7,804 nucleotides of DNA from SZAS-79 sp038329645 (GTDB lineage Bacteria; Pseudomonadota; Gammaproteobacteria; Burkholderiales; SG8-39). The stretch covers positions 1 through 7,804 of the forward strand of contig JBBQNG010000203.1 in assembly GCA_038329645.1 (NCBI GenBank). Reading direction: 5' to 3'. Positions 1-7,804 of the stretch are shown here, in pieces; positions within the stretch are counted from its first letter, which is position 1, and every line of letters begins with the position of its first letter. The notes under the pieces are model-generated. The model did not search any database. It was not told the DNA's origin and saw only the letters and a list, made by a program, of their open reading frames with translations. The translations under genes were made by a program, and so were the position numbers.

Positions 1-33
1 GGGTGCGCGCCACCGGGGGTGCGCCGCGGTCAC
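1..33 (-). CDS. Possible 5' end of rnc (ribonuclease III), cut by window edge
   Basis: A GTG at 33-31 overlaps the TGA stop of the DUF4845 gene (GTGA overlap) and opens a frame that stays open to the window edge, giving about 11 residues (MTAAHPRWRAP). These residues are too few to identify a protein. The rnc assignment is inferred only from gene order: in many betaproteobacteria lepB and a DUF4845 gene are followed by rnc and era. The upstream GAAAGAG is at best a weak ribosome binding site, and a second GTG at 13-11 is an alternative start. Low confidence in both the start and the identity. Confidence 0.3.
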   Translation of the reverse strand, partial: MTAAHPRWRAP

Positions 34-383
34 TCTTTCGAGTTGGCGGCGAAGTCGATGTACAGGCCGACGTTCGCGAAGAGCGGCACTTCCTTTTTGT
101 ATGCGAACGAGATGACAACGTCGCCGCCTTCCTTGGTGACCTCGAGGTCGTTGGACGTAAGCACCTTGACCTCGTCGATCATGGTCTTGGTGTCCCATGC
201 CTTGCGGATCTCGGCGACCGAGCCGCTGCGCTTTTCCTGCGCGATGGTCTTGATGATTTTCTGCGCGGTCATGAATTCCGCGTAGGCGGGTCCGACCCTC
301 ATGCCGACCAGTGCAAGCACGATCAGGATGGCGAAAACGATTATCAGGCCAGTGATACTTACGCCGGTTTGTGTGTTGCGCAT
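30..383 (-). CDS. DUF4845 family single-pass membrane protein
   Basis: A 117-residue protein with a short polar N-terminus (MRNTQTGVS), one hydrophobic helix at about residues 9-28, and a soluble tail of about 90 residues. The tail includes the stretch VGPAYAEFMT just after the membrane. This architecture and the position right after lepB match the DUF4845 family, whose biochemical role is not established. The ATG is well supported: GGGGAGGA at 395-388 lies a few bases upstream. The gap to the lepB stop is 20 nt, so it is probably co-transcribed with lepA-lepB. I expect the tail to be periplasmic, judging from the positive residues before the helix, but this is inference. No catalytic motif is visible. 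Confidence 0.8.
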   Translation of the reverse strand: MRNTQTGVSITGLIIVFAILIVLALVGMRVGPAYAEFMTAQKIIKTIAQEKRSGSVAEIRKAWDTKTMIDEVKVLTSNDLEVTKEGGDVVISFAYKKEVPLFANVGLYIDFAANSKE

Positions 384-403
384 TGAATCCTCCCCATTCC
401 ACG

Positions 404-1192
404 CTATCGGAACGAGCCGAAACGGCCAAGCTCGTTCAGGTTGAGCCAGATGAAAAACGCCTTGCCCACGATGTTTTCATCCGGCACGAAGCCCCACACC
501 CGGCTGTCGCTCGAGTTGTCCCGGTTGTCGCCCATTACGAAGTAGTGGCCGGGCGGCACGACGCAGGTGAGGCCGGACGTATTGTAGTTGCAATTGCCGG
601 AATGCGGGAACGAGCGGCCCTGCGACATGAACGCGGGGGCCTCGTCCTCGAGGAGGATTTCGTGCTCGCGGGTGCCGAGCGTTTCGATGTAGCGGCGCGA
701 AAACTGCATGCGCTCCCTCGACAGGTAGTCGTCGATCTGGCGGACCGGGACGGGCTGGCCGTTCACCGACACGCGCTTGTTCTGGTAGGCGATGCGGTCG
801 CCCGGCAGCCCCACCACCCGCTTGATGTAGTCGAGCGACGGGTCCTCGGGGTAGCGGAACACCATGACGTCGCCGCGCTCGGGCGTGCCCAGGGCGATGA
901 TCTTCCTGTTCGCCACCGGCAGCCGGATCCCGTAGGTGAACTTGTTCACGAGGATGAAATCGCCCACCAGCAGCGTGGGGATCATCGAGCCCGACGGGAT
1001 CTTGAAAGGCTCGAAAAGAAAGGAGCGCAGCAGGAACACGATCAGGATTACCGGGAAGAAGCTGACCGAGTACTCGACCCACCACGGCTCCTTGGCATCC
1101 TTCGCGCGTTTCTTGCGCAGCACGAAGAAATCGACCGCGCAGACCACCCCGGTGACGAGGAGAAGGAGGAGGAGGAACAATGCAAAGCTCAC
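404..1192 (-). CDS. lepB: Signal peptidase I
   Basis: A 262-residue inner-membrane peptidase that removes signal peptides from secreted proteins by a Ser/Lys mechanism. Two N-terminal hydrophobic segments (about residues 3-25 and 43-60) are followed by the catalytic domain. The nucleophile is Ser69 in IPSGSMIPTL and the general base is Lys124 in YIKRVVGLPGD. Family boxes RGDVMVFRYP (106-115) and GDNRDNSSDSR (221-231) are present, as is a Cys201/Cys210 pair like the disulfide loop of other LepB proteins. I chose the GTG at 1192-1190 because AGAGG precedes it at suitable spacing and the hydrophobic segment starts directly after it. A GTG two codons upstream is possible. It lies 8 nt after the lepA stop, the usual lepA-lepB arrangement. 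The frame remains open far upstream through lepA, but that part is a shadow. Confidence 0.96.
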   Translation of the reverse strand: MSFALFLLLLLLVTGVVCAVDFFVLRKKRAKDAKEPWWVEYSVSFFPVILIVFLLRSFLFEPFKIPSGSMIPTLLVGDFILVNKFTYGIRLPVANRKIIALGTPERGDVMVFRYPEDPSLDYIKRVVGLPGDRIAYQNKRVSVNGQPVPVRQIDDYLSRERMQFSRRYIETLGTREHEILLEDEAPAFMSQGRSFPHSGNCNYNTSGLTCVVPPGHYFVMGDNRDNSSDSRVWGFVPDENIVGKAFFIWLNLNELGRFGSFR

Positions 1193-1200
1193 GGGCACCT

Positions 1201-3000
<1,800 letters not shown>

Positions 3001-3004
3001 GGAT

Positions 3005-3032
3005 AAACGAAAAGGGTGCCAGCGGCACCCTT
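3005..3032 (-). terminator. Terminator-like hairpin between the stress operon and lepA
   Basis: On the minus strand AAGGGTGCC, a 3-nt loop GCT, and GGCACCCTT form a perfect 9-bp stem (3032-3012), seven of the pairs G-C. It is followed by TTTTCGTTT (3013-3005, the first two T also pairing in the stem). This has the form of an intrinsic terminator, although the T-run is interrupted by CG. It begins 13 nt after the stop of the glutaredoxin-like gene and ends just before the lepA ATG. It could end the rpoE operon or act as an attenuator or partial terminator. The plus-strand reading lacks a T-run, so the minus direction fits best. Confidence 0.65.
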
Positions 3033-3045
3033 CTTCGAGCAGGCC

Positions 3046-3291
3046 TCATTTTACCGCAAGGCAGGCCCGCAAGGCGTCTATGTCGAGGAAATAGTGGCAG
3101 ATTTCCCGCCCGTCCGCGTCCACGAGCACCGGCACCAGCTCGCCATACGCCGCCTCGAGGCCGGGATCGGCGTCGACATCCTCGATGGCGAAACTGAAAT
3201 CCAGCTCGTCCTGAAACGCTTCGAGCGACGCTGCCATGTCATCGCACAAGTGGCAGTAGGAGCGCCCGTAGAGCGTGAGGCGCCCCGCCAC
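3046..3291 (-). CDS. Glutaredoxin-like (DUF836-type) small thiol protein
   Basis: An 81-residue protein with a compact thioredoxin-fold pattern: a first strand RLTLYGRSY, the redox motif CHLC at residues 13-16 directly before a helix, a second strand FAIEDVDAD, and a likely cis-proline at Pro54 in LVPVLV. It lacks a signal peptide, so it should be cytoplasmic. The target is unknown. The GTG start at 3291-3289 is preceded by AGGA, which overlaps the mucD stop codon region, and only 8 nt separate the two genes, so translational coupling is likely. Genes of this type are commonly found between mucD and lepA in betaproteobacteria (recalled synteny). Classical glutaredoxins use CPYC; the CHLC here points to the DUF836/glutaredoxin-like group, and glutathione dependence cannot be read from sequence. 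Confidence 0.85.
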   Translation of the reverse strand: MAGRLTLYGRSYCHLCDDMAASLEAFQDELDFSFAIEDVDADPGLEAAYGELVPVLVDADGREICHYFLDIDALRACLAVK

Positions 3292-3299
3292 CGGATTTC

Positions 3300-4748
3300 C
3301 TAGCCCTTATCGGCCAGGCCGCTTACCGTGACGAATGCCGCCGAATCCCCGCGCCGGATATGCAGGGTAATGGTCGCGTTCTTGTCCAGCCCCGCAAGGA
3401 CCTTGTTCAGCTGCTCGACCGTTTTGAGTTCAGTCTGGTGGCCCTTGTGGACCAGGGTCAGCAGGATGTCGCCGCGGCGGAAATCGCCGCGCACTTCGGG
3501 CTTCACCTCGGAAACGAAAACGCCGGCCTGGACCCTGAGGTCTTTCTTTTGCTCCGCCGTCAGGTCGGCTACGACCAGCCCAAGACGGTTGGCGGCCGCC
3601 TCGACGGGTTTCTGCGCGCGCGGGGCCTCGCGCGTGGCGAGCTTGTCCTCGGGCAGCTCGCCCACCGTGATCGTCACATCCTTCGTGGCGCCTTTGCGCA
3701 GAATCTGCACCGGCGCGATCGATCCGGGCCGGGTCGAGCCCACTATGCGCGGCAGGTCGCTCGAAGACTCGATCTGTCTGCCGTCGAACTTGACGATGAT
3801 GTCGAGCGCTTCGATGCCGGCCTTGTCGGCGGGACTGCCTTTCTCGACCTGGTTGACCAGCGCCCCGATCGGCTTCTGCAGGCCGAACGAATCGGCCAGC
3901 TCCCGCGTCACCTCCTGGATCACCACCCCGATGCGACCGCGCGAAACCCGGCCCTTGGTGCGAAGCTGGTTCTGGATGTCGAGGGCTACGTCGATCGGGA
4001 TTGCGAACGACAGGCCCATGAAGCCGCCGGTGCGGCTGTAGATCTGCGAATTGATGCCCACGACCTCGCCGCGCATGTTGAACAGCGGTCCGCCCGAATT
4101 GCCCGGGTTGATCGCCACGTCGGTCTGGATGAACGGCACGAAATTCTCCTGCGGCAGCGAGCGCCCCTTCGCGCTGACGATCCCGGCCGTGACGGTGTTG
4201 TCGAAGCCGAACGGCGAACCGATCGCCAGCACCCACTCGCCGACCTTGAGCTTCATGGGATCGCCCATCCTCACCACGGGCAGGCTCGAGGCCTCGATCT
4301 TGATGAGGGCCACGTCCGTGCGCTTGTCTGCGCCAATCACCTTGGCCTTGTACTCGCGCTTGTCCGTAAGCCGCACATTGATCTCGTCCCCGCCTTCCAC
4401 GACATGCGCGTTGGTGAGGATGTAGCCGTCCGCACTGATGATGAAGCCGGAACCCAGCGAGCGGCTTTCGGGCTGGCGCGGTGCCTGGCCGCCCTGTCCG
4501 GGCTGTTGGCGCGGCACGAAGCGGCGGAAGAAATCGTAGAATGGGTCGTTCTCGTCGAGGTCCGGAATCTGCGGCACGTTCGGCACAGCCGAACGCCGTG
4601 CGGTCTGGGTGGTGCTGATGTTGACCACCGCGGGGCCGTGGCGCTCGACCAGGTCCGTGAAATCCGGAAGCGCGCCGGCCTGGGCGTGGAGCGGACCGGC
4701 ACCGAGCAAAGCGAGCGCGGCGAGCGCGACTCTGAACAATCGCATCAT
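3300..4748 (-). CDS. mucD: Periplasmic serine protease/chaperone of the DegP/Do family (MucD)
   Basis: About 482 residues. A signal peptide (MMRLFRVALAALALLGAG, cleavage probably after AQA near residue 24) leads into a trypsin-like domain with the triad His115 (TNAHVV), Asp145 (RTDVALIKI) and Ser218 (NPGNSGGPL). Two PDZ domains follow, roughly 265-370 (with the GRIGVVIQEV start) and 385-480. The family degrades misfolded envelope proteins, and in Pseudomonas MucD limits AlgU activation. Its place in the rpoE-rseA-rseB operon supports the name MucD over DegQ. I prefer the ATG at 4748, or the adjacent one at 4745, because GGGGGA lies at 4761-4756. An upstream ATG at 4778 overlaps the rseB stop as ATGA but would add an acidic, unsuitable N-terminus to the signal peptide. 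The region between the signal peptide and the protease core (about 79-93) is rich in Gln, Pro and Gly. Confidence 0.94.
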   Translation of the reverse strand: MMRLFRVALAALALLGAGPLHAQAGALPDFTDLVERHGPAVVNISTTQTARRSAVPNVPQIPDLDENDPFYDFFRRFVPRQQPGQGGQAPRQPESRSLGSGFIISADGYILTNAHVVEGGDEINVRLTDKREYKAKVIGADKRTDVALIKIEASSLPVVRMGDPMKLKVGEWVLAIGSPFGFDNTVTAGIVSAKGRSLPQENFVPFIQTDVAINPGNSGGPLFNMRGEVVGINSQIYSRTGGFMGLSFAIPIDVALDIQNQLRTKGRVSRGRIGVVIQEVTRELADSFGLQKPIGALVNQVEKGSPADKAGIEALDIIVKFDGRQIESSSDLPRIVGSTRPGSIAPVQILRKGATKDVTITVGELPEDKLATREAPRAQKPVEAAANRLGLVVADLTAEQKKDLRVQAGVFVSEVKPEVRGDFRRGDILLTLVHKGHQTELKTVEQLNKVLAGLDKNATITLHIRRGDSAAFVTVSGLADKG

Positions 4749-4774
4749 TTCCCTGTCCCCCATTGGTACCGAAA

Positions 4775-5743
4775 TCATTGCGGGCGATGGAACTCCACCG
4801 TATCGGCAATCTGGCGCACGGTTTTCGGCGGTGCTTCGCCCACCACGGTGACCACGTGGTTCGCCAGCTCGCGCGTGAATATGTTGACCGCGCCCATGCT
4901 CGACCATCCCGGATGCACCGGCTCTCGGCGCAGCTCGAGCGGCTCGATGAAGATCGATACCGCGGCAAGTCCGTCGGAGTAGACGATCTGGCTCACGCGC
5001 TGCGATTGGCGCAGCTGGCGCTTGACCTCGATCACTTTCTGGAATCCGGGGATGCCGGCGTTTACCGTCCACCCGGACCGGGCAAGGTCTGCCGGGACGA
5101 CGCCGGCACTCTCGACGCGCCAGCGCCGGCTTTCGCCCGCGAAAGAGGACCGCACCTTGTCACGCCCTATGTTGCCGCCGATGCTCAGCTGGGTGAAGGT
5201 GAACTCCTCCACGGCCTCGCCCTTCTCGTTGACGATGCGTGCCTTGAGCAGCATCCCGGTGGCCGTGTCGGCCCAGAGCTTGTAGCCGTAGCGGAACTCA
5301 TCCCTCGGCTTGAGGGCTATGGCCTGGCAGTCATACCCCGCTATGCGCGCCGTTTCCTCCATCGTGACGGCGTATTGCTCCGCCAGGCTTGCGCTCTTCG
5401 CCGGCAGCAGCGCCGGGAAGCTGGGGTGGGTAGAGCGGCGGTCCACTTTGACGACCTTGCTGTCGGGCAGGTAGCACTTCACTTCCTCGCCGTTGCGAAC
5501 CACTTCGCGGCGTACGCCATCGAGGGCCTCGAGCTTTTCGACGTCCCCGCCGGCATCGACCACGCGGGTAATCCTCGAGGACTCGCTGCGGTCGCCCTGC
5601 CGGTAGACGAACGTGCCGGAATAGCTGAGGGTTTGCGACGCCTGATAGATCCTCTTCAGCCAGGCGGCCGCATCCGGCGCGTTCTGCGGCTGGGCCAGCG
5701 CATACGCCGGTACCGCGAGCAGGAGGAAAGCCAGTGCCCTCAT
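4775..5743 (-). CDS. rseB: Sigma-E regulatory protein RseB/MucB
   Basis: A 322-residue periplasmic protein with a signal peptide (MRALAFLLLAVPAYALA, then Gln18). The N-terminal domain includes WLKRIYQASQTLSYSGTFVY (28-47), typical of MucB/RseB and structurally like LolA/LppX lipid-binding proteins. A smaller C-terminal domain includes VSIFIEP and GAVNIFTRELANHVVTVVGE. In known systems RseB binds the periplasmic tail of RseA and blocks its cleavage by DegS until off-pathway envelope lipids or LPS release it. I place the start at 5743 because the signal peptide begins there; 15 further upstream residues in frame overlap rseA and would spoil it. The gap to rseA is 7 nt, and no strong SD is seen, so coupling to rseA translation is plausible. 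The protein has two cysteines, Cys90 and Cys139. No rseC/mucC gene follows. Confidence 0.94.
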   Translation of the reverse strand: MRALAFLLLAVPAYALAQPQNAPDAAAWLKRIYQASQTLSYSGTFVYRQGDRSESSRITRVVDAGGDVEKLEALDGVRREVVRNGEEVKCYLPDSKVVKVDRRSTHPSFPALLPAKSASLAEQYAVTMEETARIAGYDCQAIALKPRDEFRYGYKLWADTATGMLLKARIVNEKGEAVEEFTFTQLSIGGNIGRDKVRSSFAGESRRWRVESAGVVPADLARSGWTVNAGIPGFQKVIEVKRQLRQSQRVSQIVYSDGLAAVSIFIEPLELRREPVHPGWSSMGAVNIFTRELANHVVTVVGEAPPKTVRQIADTVEFHRPQ

Positions 5744-5750
5744 TGCAGTT

Positions 5751-6269
5751 TCAGCGCGGACGGGCGGAATCTGAGACCGTGCGTACATACGGCGCGACGC
5801 CCTGCAGCCTGCTGCGTGGCGAGTAATTCTGGTGCGCCAGCAGGTAGTCGTTCACGCCGCCTGGCATCGGCACGGCAGCGACGGTCTGCGGCCTGGCAGA
5901 ATCCAGCGCCTTGGTCTGCGCGATCTGCTGCCCGTCCGGCCCGAACGACTGGAATGCGAGCCAGCCGACCAGCGAAACCGCGGACAGGCTCGCCGCGATC
6001 GAGAGCGGCACGCGGTAGGCTGGGCGCTTTGCGGCCTGCCGCGGGATGCTCGCCGGTGCGAGCACGGTCGGCTCGAGGGCGAGCCGCCCGGCAAACCGCG
6101 CCGAAAATTCGCTCGACAGGATGCGCGTGTCACGCAGCGAATCGCTGATCAGGTGATAGGTTCGCCAGGCTTCGAGGGCCTCGCCTTCTTCCCGCAGCGC
6201 GCGCATCGGTTCGGCCAGCTCGCCGTCCATCAGTTCGCCGTCCATGAGTGCGGATATCTTGGATTTCAT
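5751..6269 (-). CDS. rseA: Anti-sigma-E factor RseA (MucA-like)
   Basis: A 172-residue single-pass membrane protein. The cytoplasmic N-terminus MKSKISALMDGEL and the following acidic helix region with AWRTYHLISDSLR (34-46) fit the RseA N-terminal sigma-binding domain. A hydrophobic segment at about 87-107 is the membrane helix. The periplasmic tail has YLLAHQNYSP (142-151) and LQGVAPYVRTVS (155-166), which resemble the conserved end of betaproteobacterial RseA proteins and probably include the RseB contact. In the known pathway DegS/AlgW and then RseP cut this protein to free the sigma factor. The ATG at 6269 is supported by AGGAGGTG at 6285-6278, which lies within the last codons of rpoE; the gap is 4 nt. 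Residues 9-13 and 14-18 are a tandem MDGEL repeat. The divergent sequence makes the call depend partly on context. Confidence 0.92.
   Translation of the reverse strand: MKSKISALMDGELMDGELAEPMRALREEGEALEAWRTYHLISDSLRDTRILSSEFSARFAGRLALEPTVLAPASIPRQAAKRPAYRVPLSIAASLSAVSLVGWLAFQSFGPDGQQIAQTKALDSARPQTVAAVPMPGGVNDYLLAHQNYSPRSRLQGVAPYVRTVSDSARPR
6216..6245 (-). repeat. 15-bp tandem duplication inside rseA (MDGEL MDGEL)
   Basis: On the minus strand ATGGACGGCGAACTG (6245-6231) is followed directly by ATGGACGGCGAGCTG (6230-6216). The copies match at 14 of 15 bases, and the one change is silent (GAA/GAG). The result is a doubled MDGEL pentapeptide at residues 9-18 of RseA. The in-frame length and the near identity suggest replication slippage. 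Confidence 0.9.
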
Positions 6270-6273
6270 TTGC

Positions 6274-6873
6274 TCACCACCTCCTGTCATCGCCGGTATC
6301 CAGCAATGGCTTCAACTGTTCCGCGATCGCTTCGCGCGCGCGGAAAATCCGCGAGCGCACCGTGCCGATCGGGCAATTCATTATCTGTGCAATGTCCTCG
6401 TAGCTCATGCCCTCGATCTCGCGCAGCTGGATCGCGGTACGCAATTCCTCAGGCAGGCTTTCCATCGTCGAATTCACCGTGTCCCCGATCTCCCGGCTGA
6501 GGAGCAGGCTCTCGGGGGTGTTTATGTCCCGCAGCTGCTCGCCCTCGTCCAGGCTTTCGGCCTCTTCCGAATCGACCCCCGTCGAGGTCGGCGCCCTGCG
6601 GCCGGCCGCCATGAGGTAATTCTTCGCGGTGTTGATGCCTATACGGTATAGCCAAGTATAAAAAGCGCTGTCGCCGCGGAACTTGGGCAACGCGCGATAC
6701 GCCTTGATGAACGCTTCCTGGGTCACATCCTCCACCTCGGCCGGGTCTCGCACGAAGCGCGACAGCAGCCTTGCCAGCTTGCGCTGGTATTTCTCCACCA
6801 GCAGACCGAACGCCTGCTTGTCGCCGCGCTGGGCGCGCTCGACCAGCGCCTGATCGATTTCGCGATCAGACAT
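6274..6873 (-). CDS. rpoE: ECF RNA polymerase sigma factor RpoE (AlgU/sigma-E type)
   Basis: A 199-residue group IV (ECF) sigma factor. Region 2 spans about residues 20-90, with the core-binding/-10 recognition stretch VEDVTQEAFIKAYRAL and the RGDSAFYTWLYRIGINTAKN segment. Region 4 spans about 137-190, with LPEELRTAIQLREIEGMSYE and the helix-turn-helix segment IAQIMNCPIGTVRSRIFRAR. The linker carries the acidic stretch SEEAESLDEGEQL. The close match to sigma-E/AlgU and the rseA-rseB-mucD genes directly downstream identify it as the envelope-stress sigma factor. The ATG at 6873 gives the standard N-terminus (MSDREIDQALVERAQRGD), with GGAG about 10 nt upstream. It is probably autoregulated from the promoter upstream and held inactive at the membrane by RseA. 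Confidence 0.97.
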   Translation of the reverse strand: MSDREIDQALVERAQRGDKQAFGLLVEKYQRKLARLLSRFVRDPAEVEDVTQEAFIKAYRALPKFRGDSAFYTWLYRIGINTAKNYLMAAGRRAPTSTGVDSEEAESLDEGEQLRDINTPESLLLSREIGDTVNSTMESLPEELRTAIQLREIEGMSYEDIAQIMNCPIGTVRSRIFRAREAIAEQLKPLLDTGDDRRW

Positions 6874-6930
6874 CGTCAGGCCGCTCCGCCCGACGAGGCA
6901 CAGTCCGCAATCAAATAAAGCTCATGTGGC

Positions 6931-6957
6931 ACAGACAGGCATCCGGTGAATTAGTTC
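6931..6957 (-). promoter_or_regulatory. Predicted sigma-E-type promoter of the rpoE operon
   Basis: The minus strand reads GAACTA (6957-6952), a 16-nt spacer, and TCTGT (6935-6931), preceded by G. This matches the sigma-E/AlgU consensus (GAACTT, about 16 nt, TCTGA) except for one base in each element. It lies in front of rpoE, where autoregulated sigma-E promoters are known in other Gammaproteobacteria and Betaproteobacteria. Transcription would start near 6924-6926, giving an rpoE leader of about 50 nt. The -35 element covers the last Asn codon and the TAA stop of the YgfX-like gene. Confidence 0.75.
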
Positions 6958-7424
6958 GTGTGGGCGGCGGGTTTGGCATGCCCGCCCGGGCGGAGAGCCG
7001 GCACTGCGCTCCAGAGCGCCCAAAGGCGCAAACGCCGGAAATCCCCGGCCGGAAGCATATCCCGGGCGACCAGTATGGTGCGATGCGAACGCGGCGGCAG
7101 CATGAGGTCGAGCACCACCAGCCACCGGCTGACATAACGCCTTTCGGCCGGGGTGCCCTGGATTTCGCCGCCGCCGCGCAGCCAGACCGCCAGACTGCCG
7201 TCGCCCCTCAGTTCGAGAACGGAAGGGGCCGCAGCCGCGTGCAAAAGGGTGCGCTCGCGAACCGCGACCGCCCCAACCGCCAGGAGGACTGCCACCGCGC
7301 AGATGGCCGGAACCGGCGCCAGGAAGGACCACACAATGGCGATTGCGAGCCCGTGGACCGCCAGCGTGAGCAGGGTAAGCACAGGGGAGGCGCGCAGCTT
7401 GAGGCGCAACGGCTGGCCGCTCAA
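6951..7424 (-). CDS. YgfX-like small inner-membrane protein
   Basis: About 157 residues. A short basic N-terminus (LSGQPLRLKLRASP) is followed by two closely spaced hydrophobic segments, about 15-36 and 38-54, and then a cytoplasmic domain of about 100 residues. The domain ends in SHRTILVARDMLPAGDFRRLRLWALW, whose charged DFRRLR core resembles the end of YgfX/CptA-type proteins. YgfX in E. coli has been described as a toxin-like partner of SdhE (YgfY); no such partner is seen here, so I do not assign that role. The proposed TTG at 7424 overlaps the fabF TGA (TTGA). No clear SD is seen, which fits translational coupling. A longer reading starting inside fabF at 7535 exists but would overlap fabF by over 110 nt. 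A TTG five codons on is an alternative start. Family assignment is moderate. Confidence 0.7.
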   Translation of the reverse strand: MSGQPLRLKLRASPVLTLLTLAVHGLAIAIVWSFLAPVPAICAVAVLLAVGAVAVRERTLLHAAAAPSVLELRGDGSLAVWLRGGGEIQGTPAERRYVSRWLVVLDLMLPPRSHRTILVARDMLPAGDFRRLRLWALWSAVPALRPGGHAKPAAHTN

Positions 7425-7804
7425 AGGCGGGTGAATATCAACGTGCCGTTGGTACCGCCGAAGCCGAAAGAGTTGGACAGAGCGGTGCGGATGACCATCT
7501 TGCGCGCGGTATTCGGCACGTAGTCCAGGTCGCACCGCGGGTCCGGGGTGTCGAGGTTGATCGTCGGGGGCGATACCTGGTCGCGAAGCGCGAGTACGCT
7601 GGCAATCGCCTCTACCCCCCCGGCGGCGCCCAGGAGGTGGCCGGTCATCGACTTGGTCGAGTTCACGGCTACGTTCCTGGCCCGCTCGCCCAGCAGCGTC
7701 TTGACCGCCATGGTCTCCGCGACGTCGCCAAGCGGGGTAGACGTCCCGTGCGCGTTGATGTAGTCGATCGCATCCACATTCAGGGAGGCATCGCGAAGCG
7801 CATT
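7421..7804 (-). CDS. fabF: 3-oxoacyl-ACP synthase II (FabF), C-terminal part
   Basis: The last 127 residues of a condensing enzyme of fatty acid elongation, which joins malonyl-ACP to acyl-ACP; the 5' part lies outside the window. The frame is open to the edge, beginning NALRDASLN. Visible active-site motifs are DYINAHGTSTPLGD (first catalytic His), NSTKSMTGHLLGAAGGVEA (conserved Lys and second His) and the glycine-rich NSFGFGGTNGTLIF near the end. The active-site Cys would be in the missing N-terminal part. Motif spelling and the normal C-terminal end (FTRL) favour FabF over FabB. The gene ends in TGA at 7421, overlapping the presumed start of the YgfX-like gene. In betaproteobacteria fabF commonly lies just before this gene and rpoE. 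Confidence 0.95.
   Translation of the reverse strand, partial: NALRDASLNVDAIDYINAHGTSTPLGDVAETMAVKTLLGERARNVAVNSTKSMTGHLLGAAGGVEAIASVLALRDQVSPPTINLDTPDPRCDLDYVPNTARKMVIRTALSNSFGFGGTNGTLIFTRL

Noticed and set aside
3360..4982. A 540-codon plus-strand frame opposite mucD and the end of rseB
   Set aside because: It is an antisense shadow with low-complexity His/Arg/Asp/Leu-rich composition, and the minus strand carries a complete protease with an intact triad.
4749..5072. N-terminal extension of mucD by 108 codons
   Set aside because: It overlaps rseB in another frame and would bury the signal peptide inside the protein.
4763..6148. A 461-codon plus-strand frame opposite rseB and rseA
   Set aside because: It crosses two well-supported minus-strand genes, has no family motifs and shows the same compositional bias as the other shadows.
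6598..6609. A 12-bp perfect palindrome GCGGCCGGCCGC inside rpoE
   Set aside because: It has no loop or T-run, lies in coding sequence and is expected by chance in GC-rich DNA.

Overview
The window is a block of core chromosomal genes, all read from the minus strand. The best fit is a GC-rich betaproteobacterium. The evidence is the gene order, listed here in transcription order from high to low coordinates: fabF (3' end), a YgfX-like membrane protein gene, rpoE (algU), rseA (mucA-like), rseB (mucB), mucD (DegP/Do-type protease), a small glutaredoxin-like gene, lepA, lepB, a DUF4845 gene, and probably the first bases of rnc. I cannot name the genus.

Region by region: (1) 7804-6951 holds the C-terminal third of FabF and a short two-helix membrane protein whose proposed TTG start overlaps the fabF stop. 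(2) 6957-3046 is an envelope-stress operon. A good sigma-E-type promoter (GAACTA, 16 nt, TCTGT) sits over the stop codon of the YgfX-like gene and should be driven by the sigma factor it precedes. rpoE, rseA, rseB, mucD and the glutaredoxin-like gene follow with gaps of 4 to 26 nt. RpoE is the sigma factor, RseA the membrane anti-sigma factor, RseB the periplasmic partner of RseA, and MucD a periplasmic protease with two PDZ domains. (3) A perfect 9-bp hairpin followed by a T-rich run (3032-3005) lies between the glutaredoxin-like gene and lepA. It looks like a terminator or attenuator separating the stress operon from the next unit. (4) 3000-30 holds lepA (elongation factor 4), lepB (signal peptidase I) and a one-helix DUF4845 protein. 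The reading probably continues into rnc at the window edge.

The window is compact. The longest stretch without a gene is the 77-nt rpoE leader/promoter region, and no gap reaches 300 bases. I see no mobile elements, CRISPR arrays, tRNA or rRNA genes. Very long reading frames on the plus strand, and in a second minus frame through lepA, are GC-driven shadows. I found no undescribed system. The points most worth a second look are the autoregulatory promoter, the hairpin in front of an SD-less lepA, and a 15-bp tandem duplication in the sigma-binding end of rseA.
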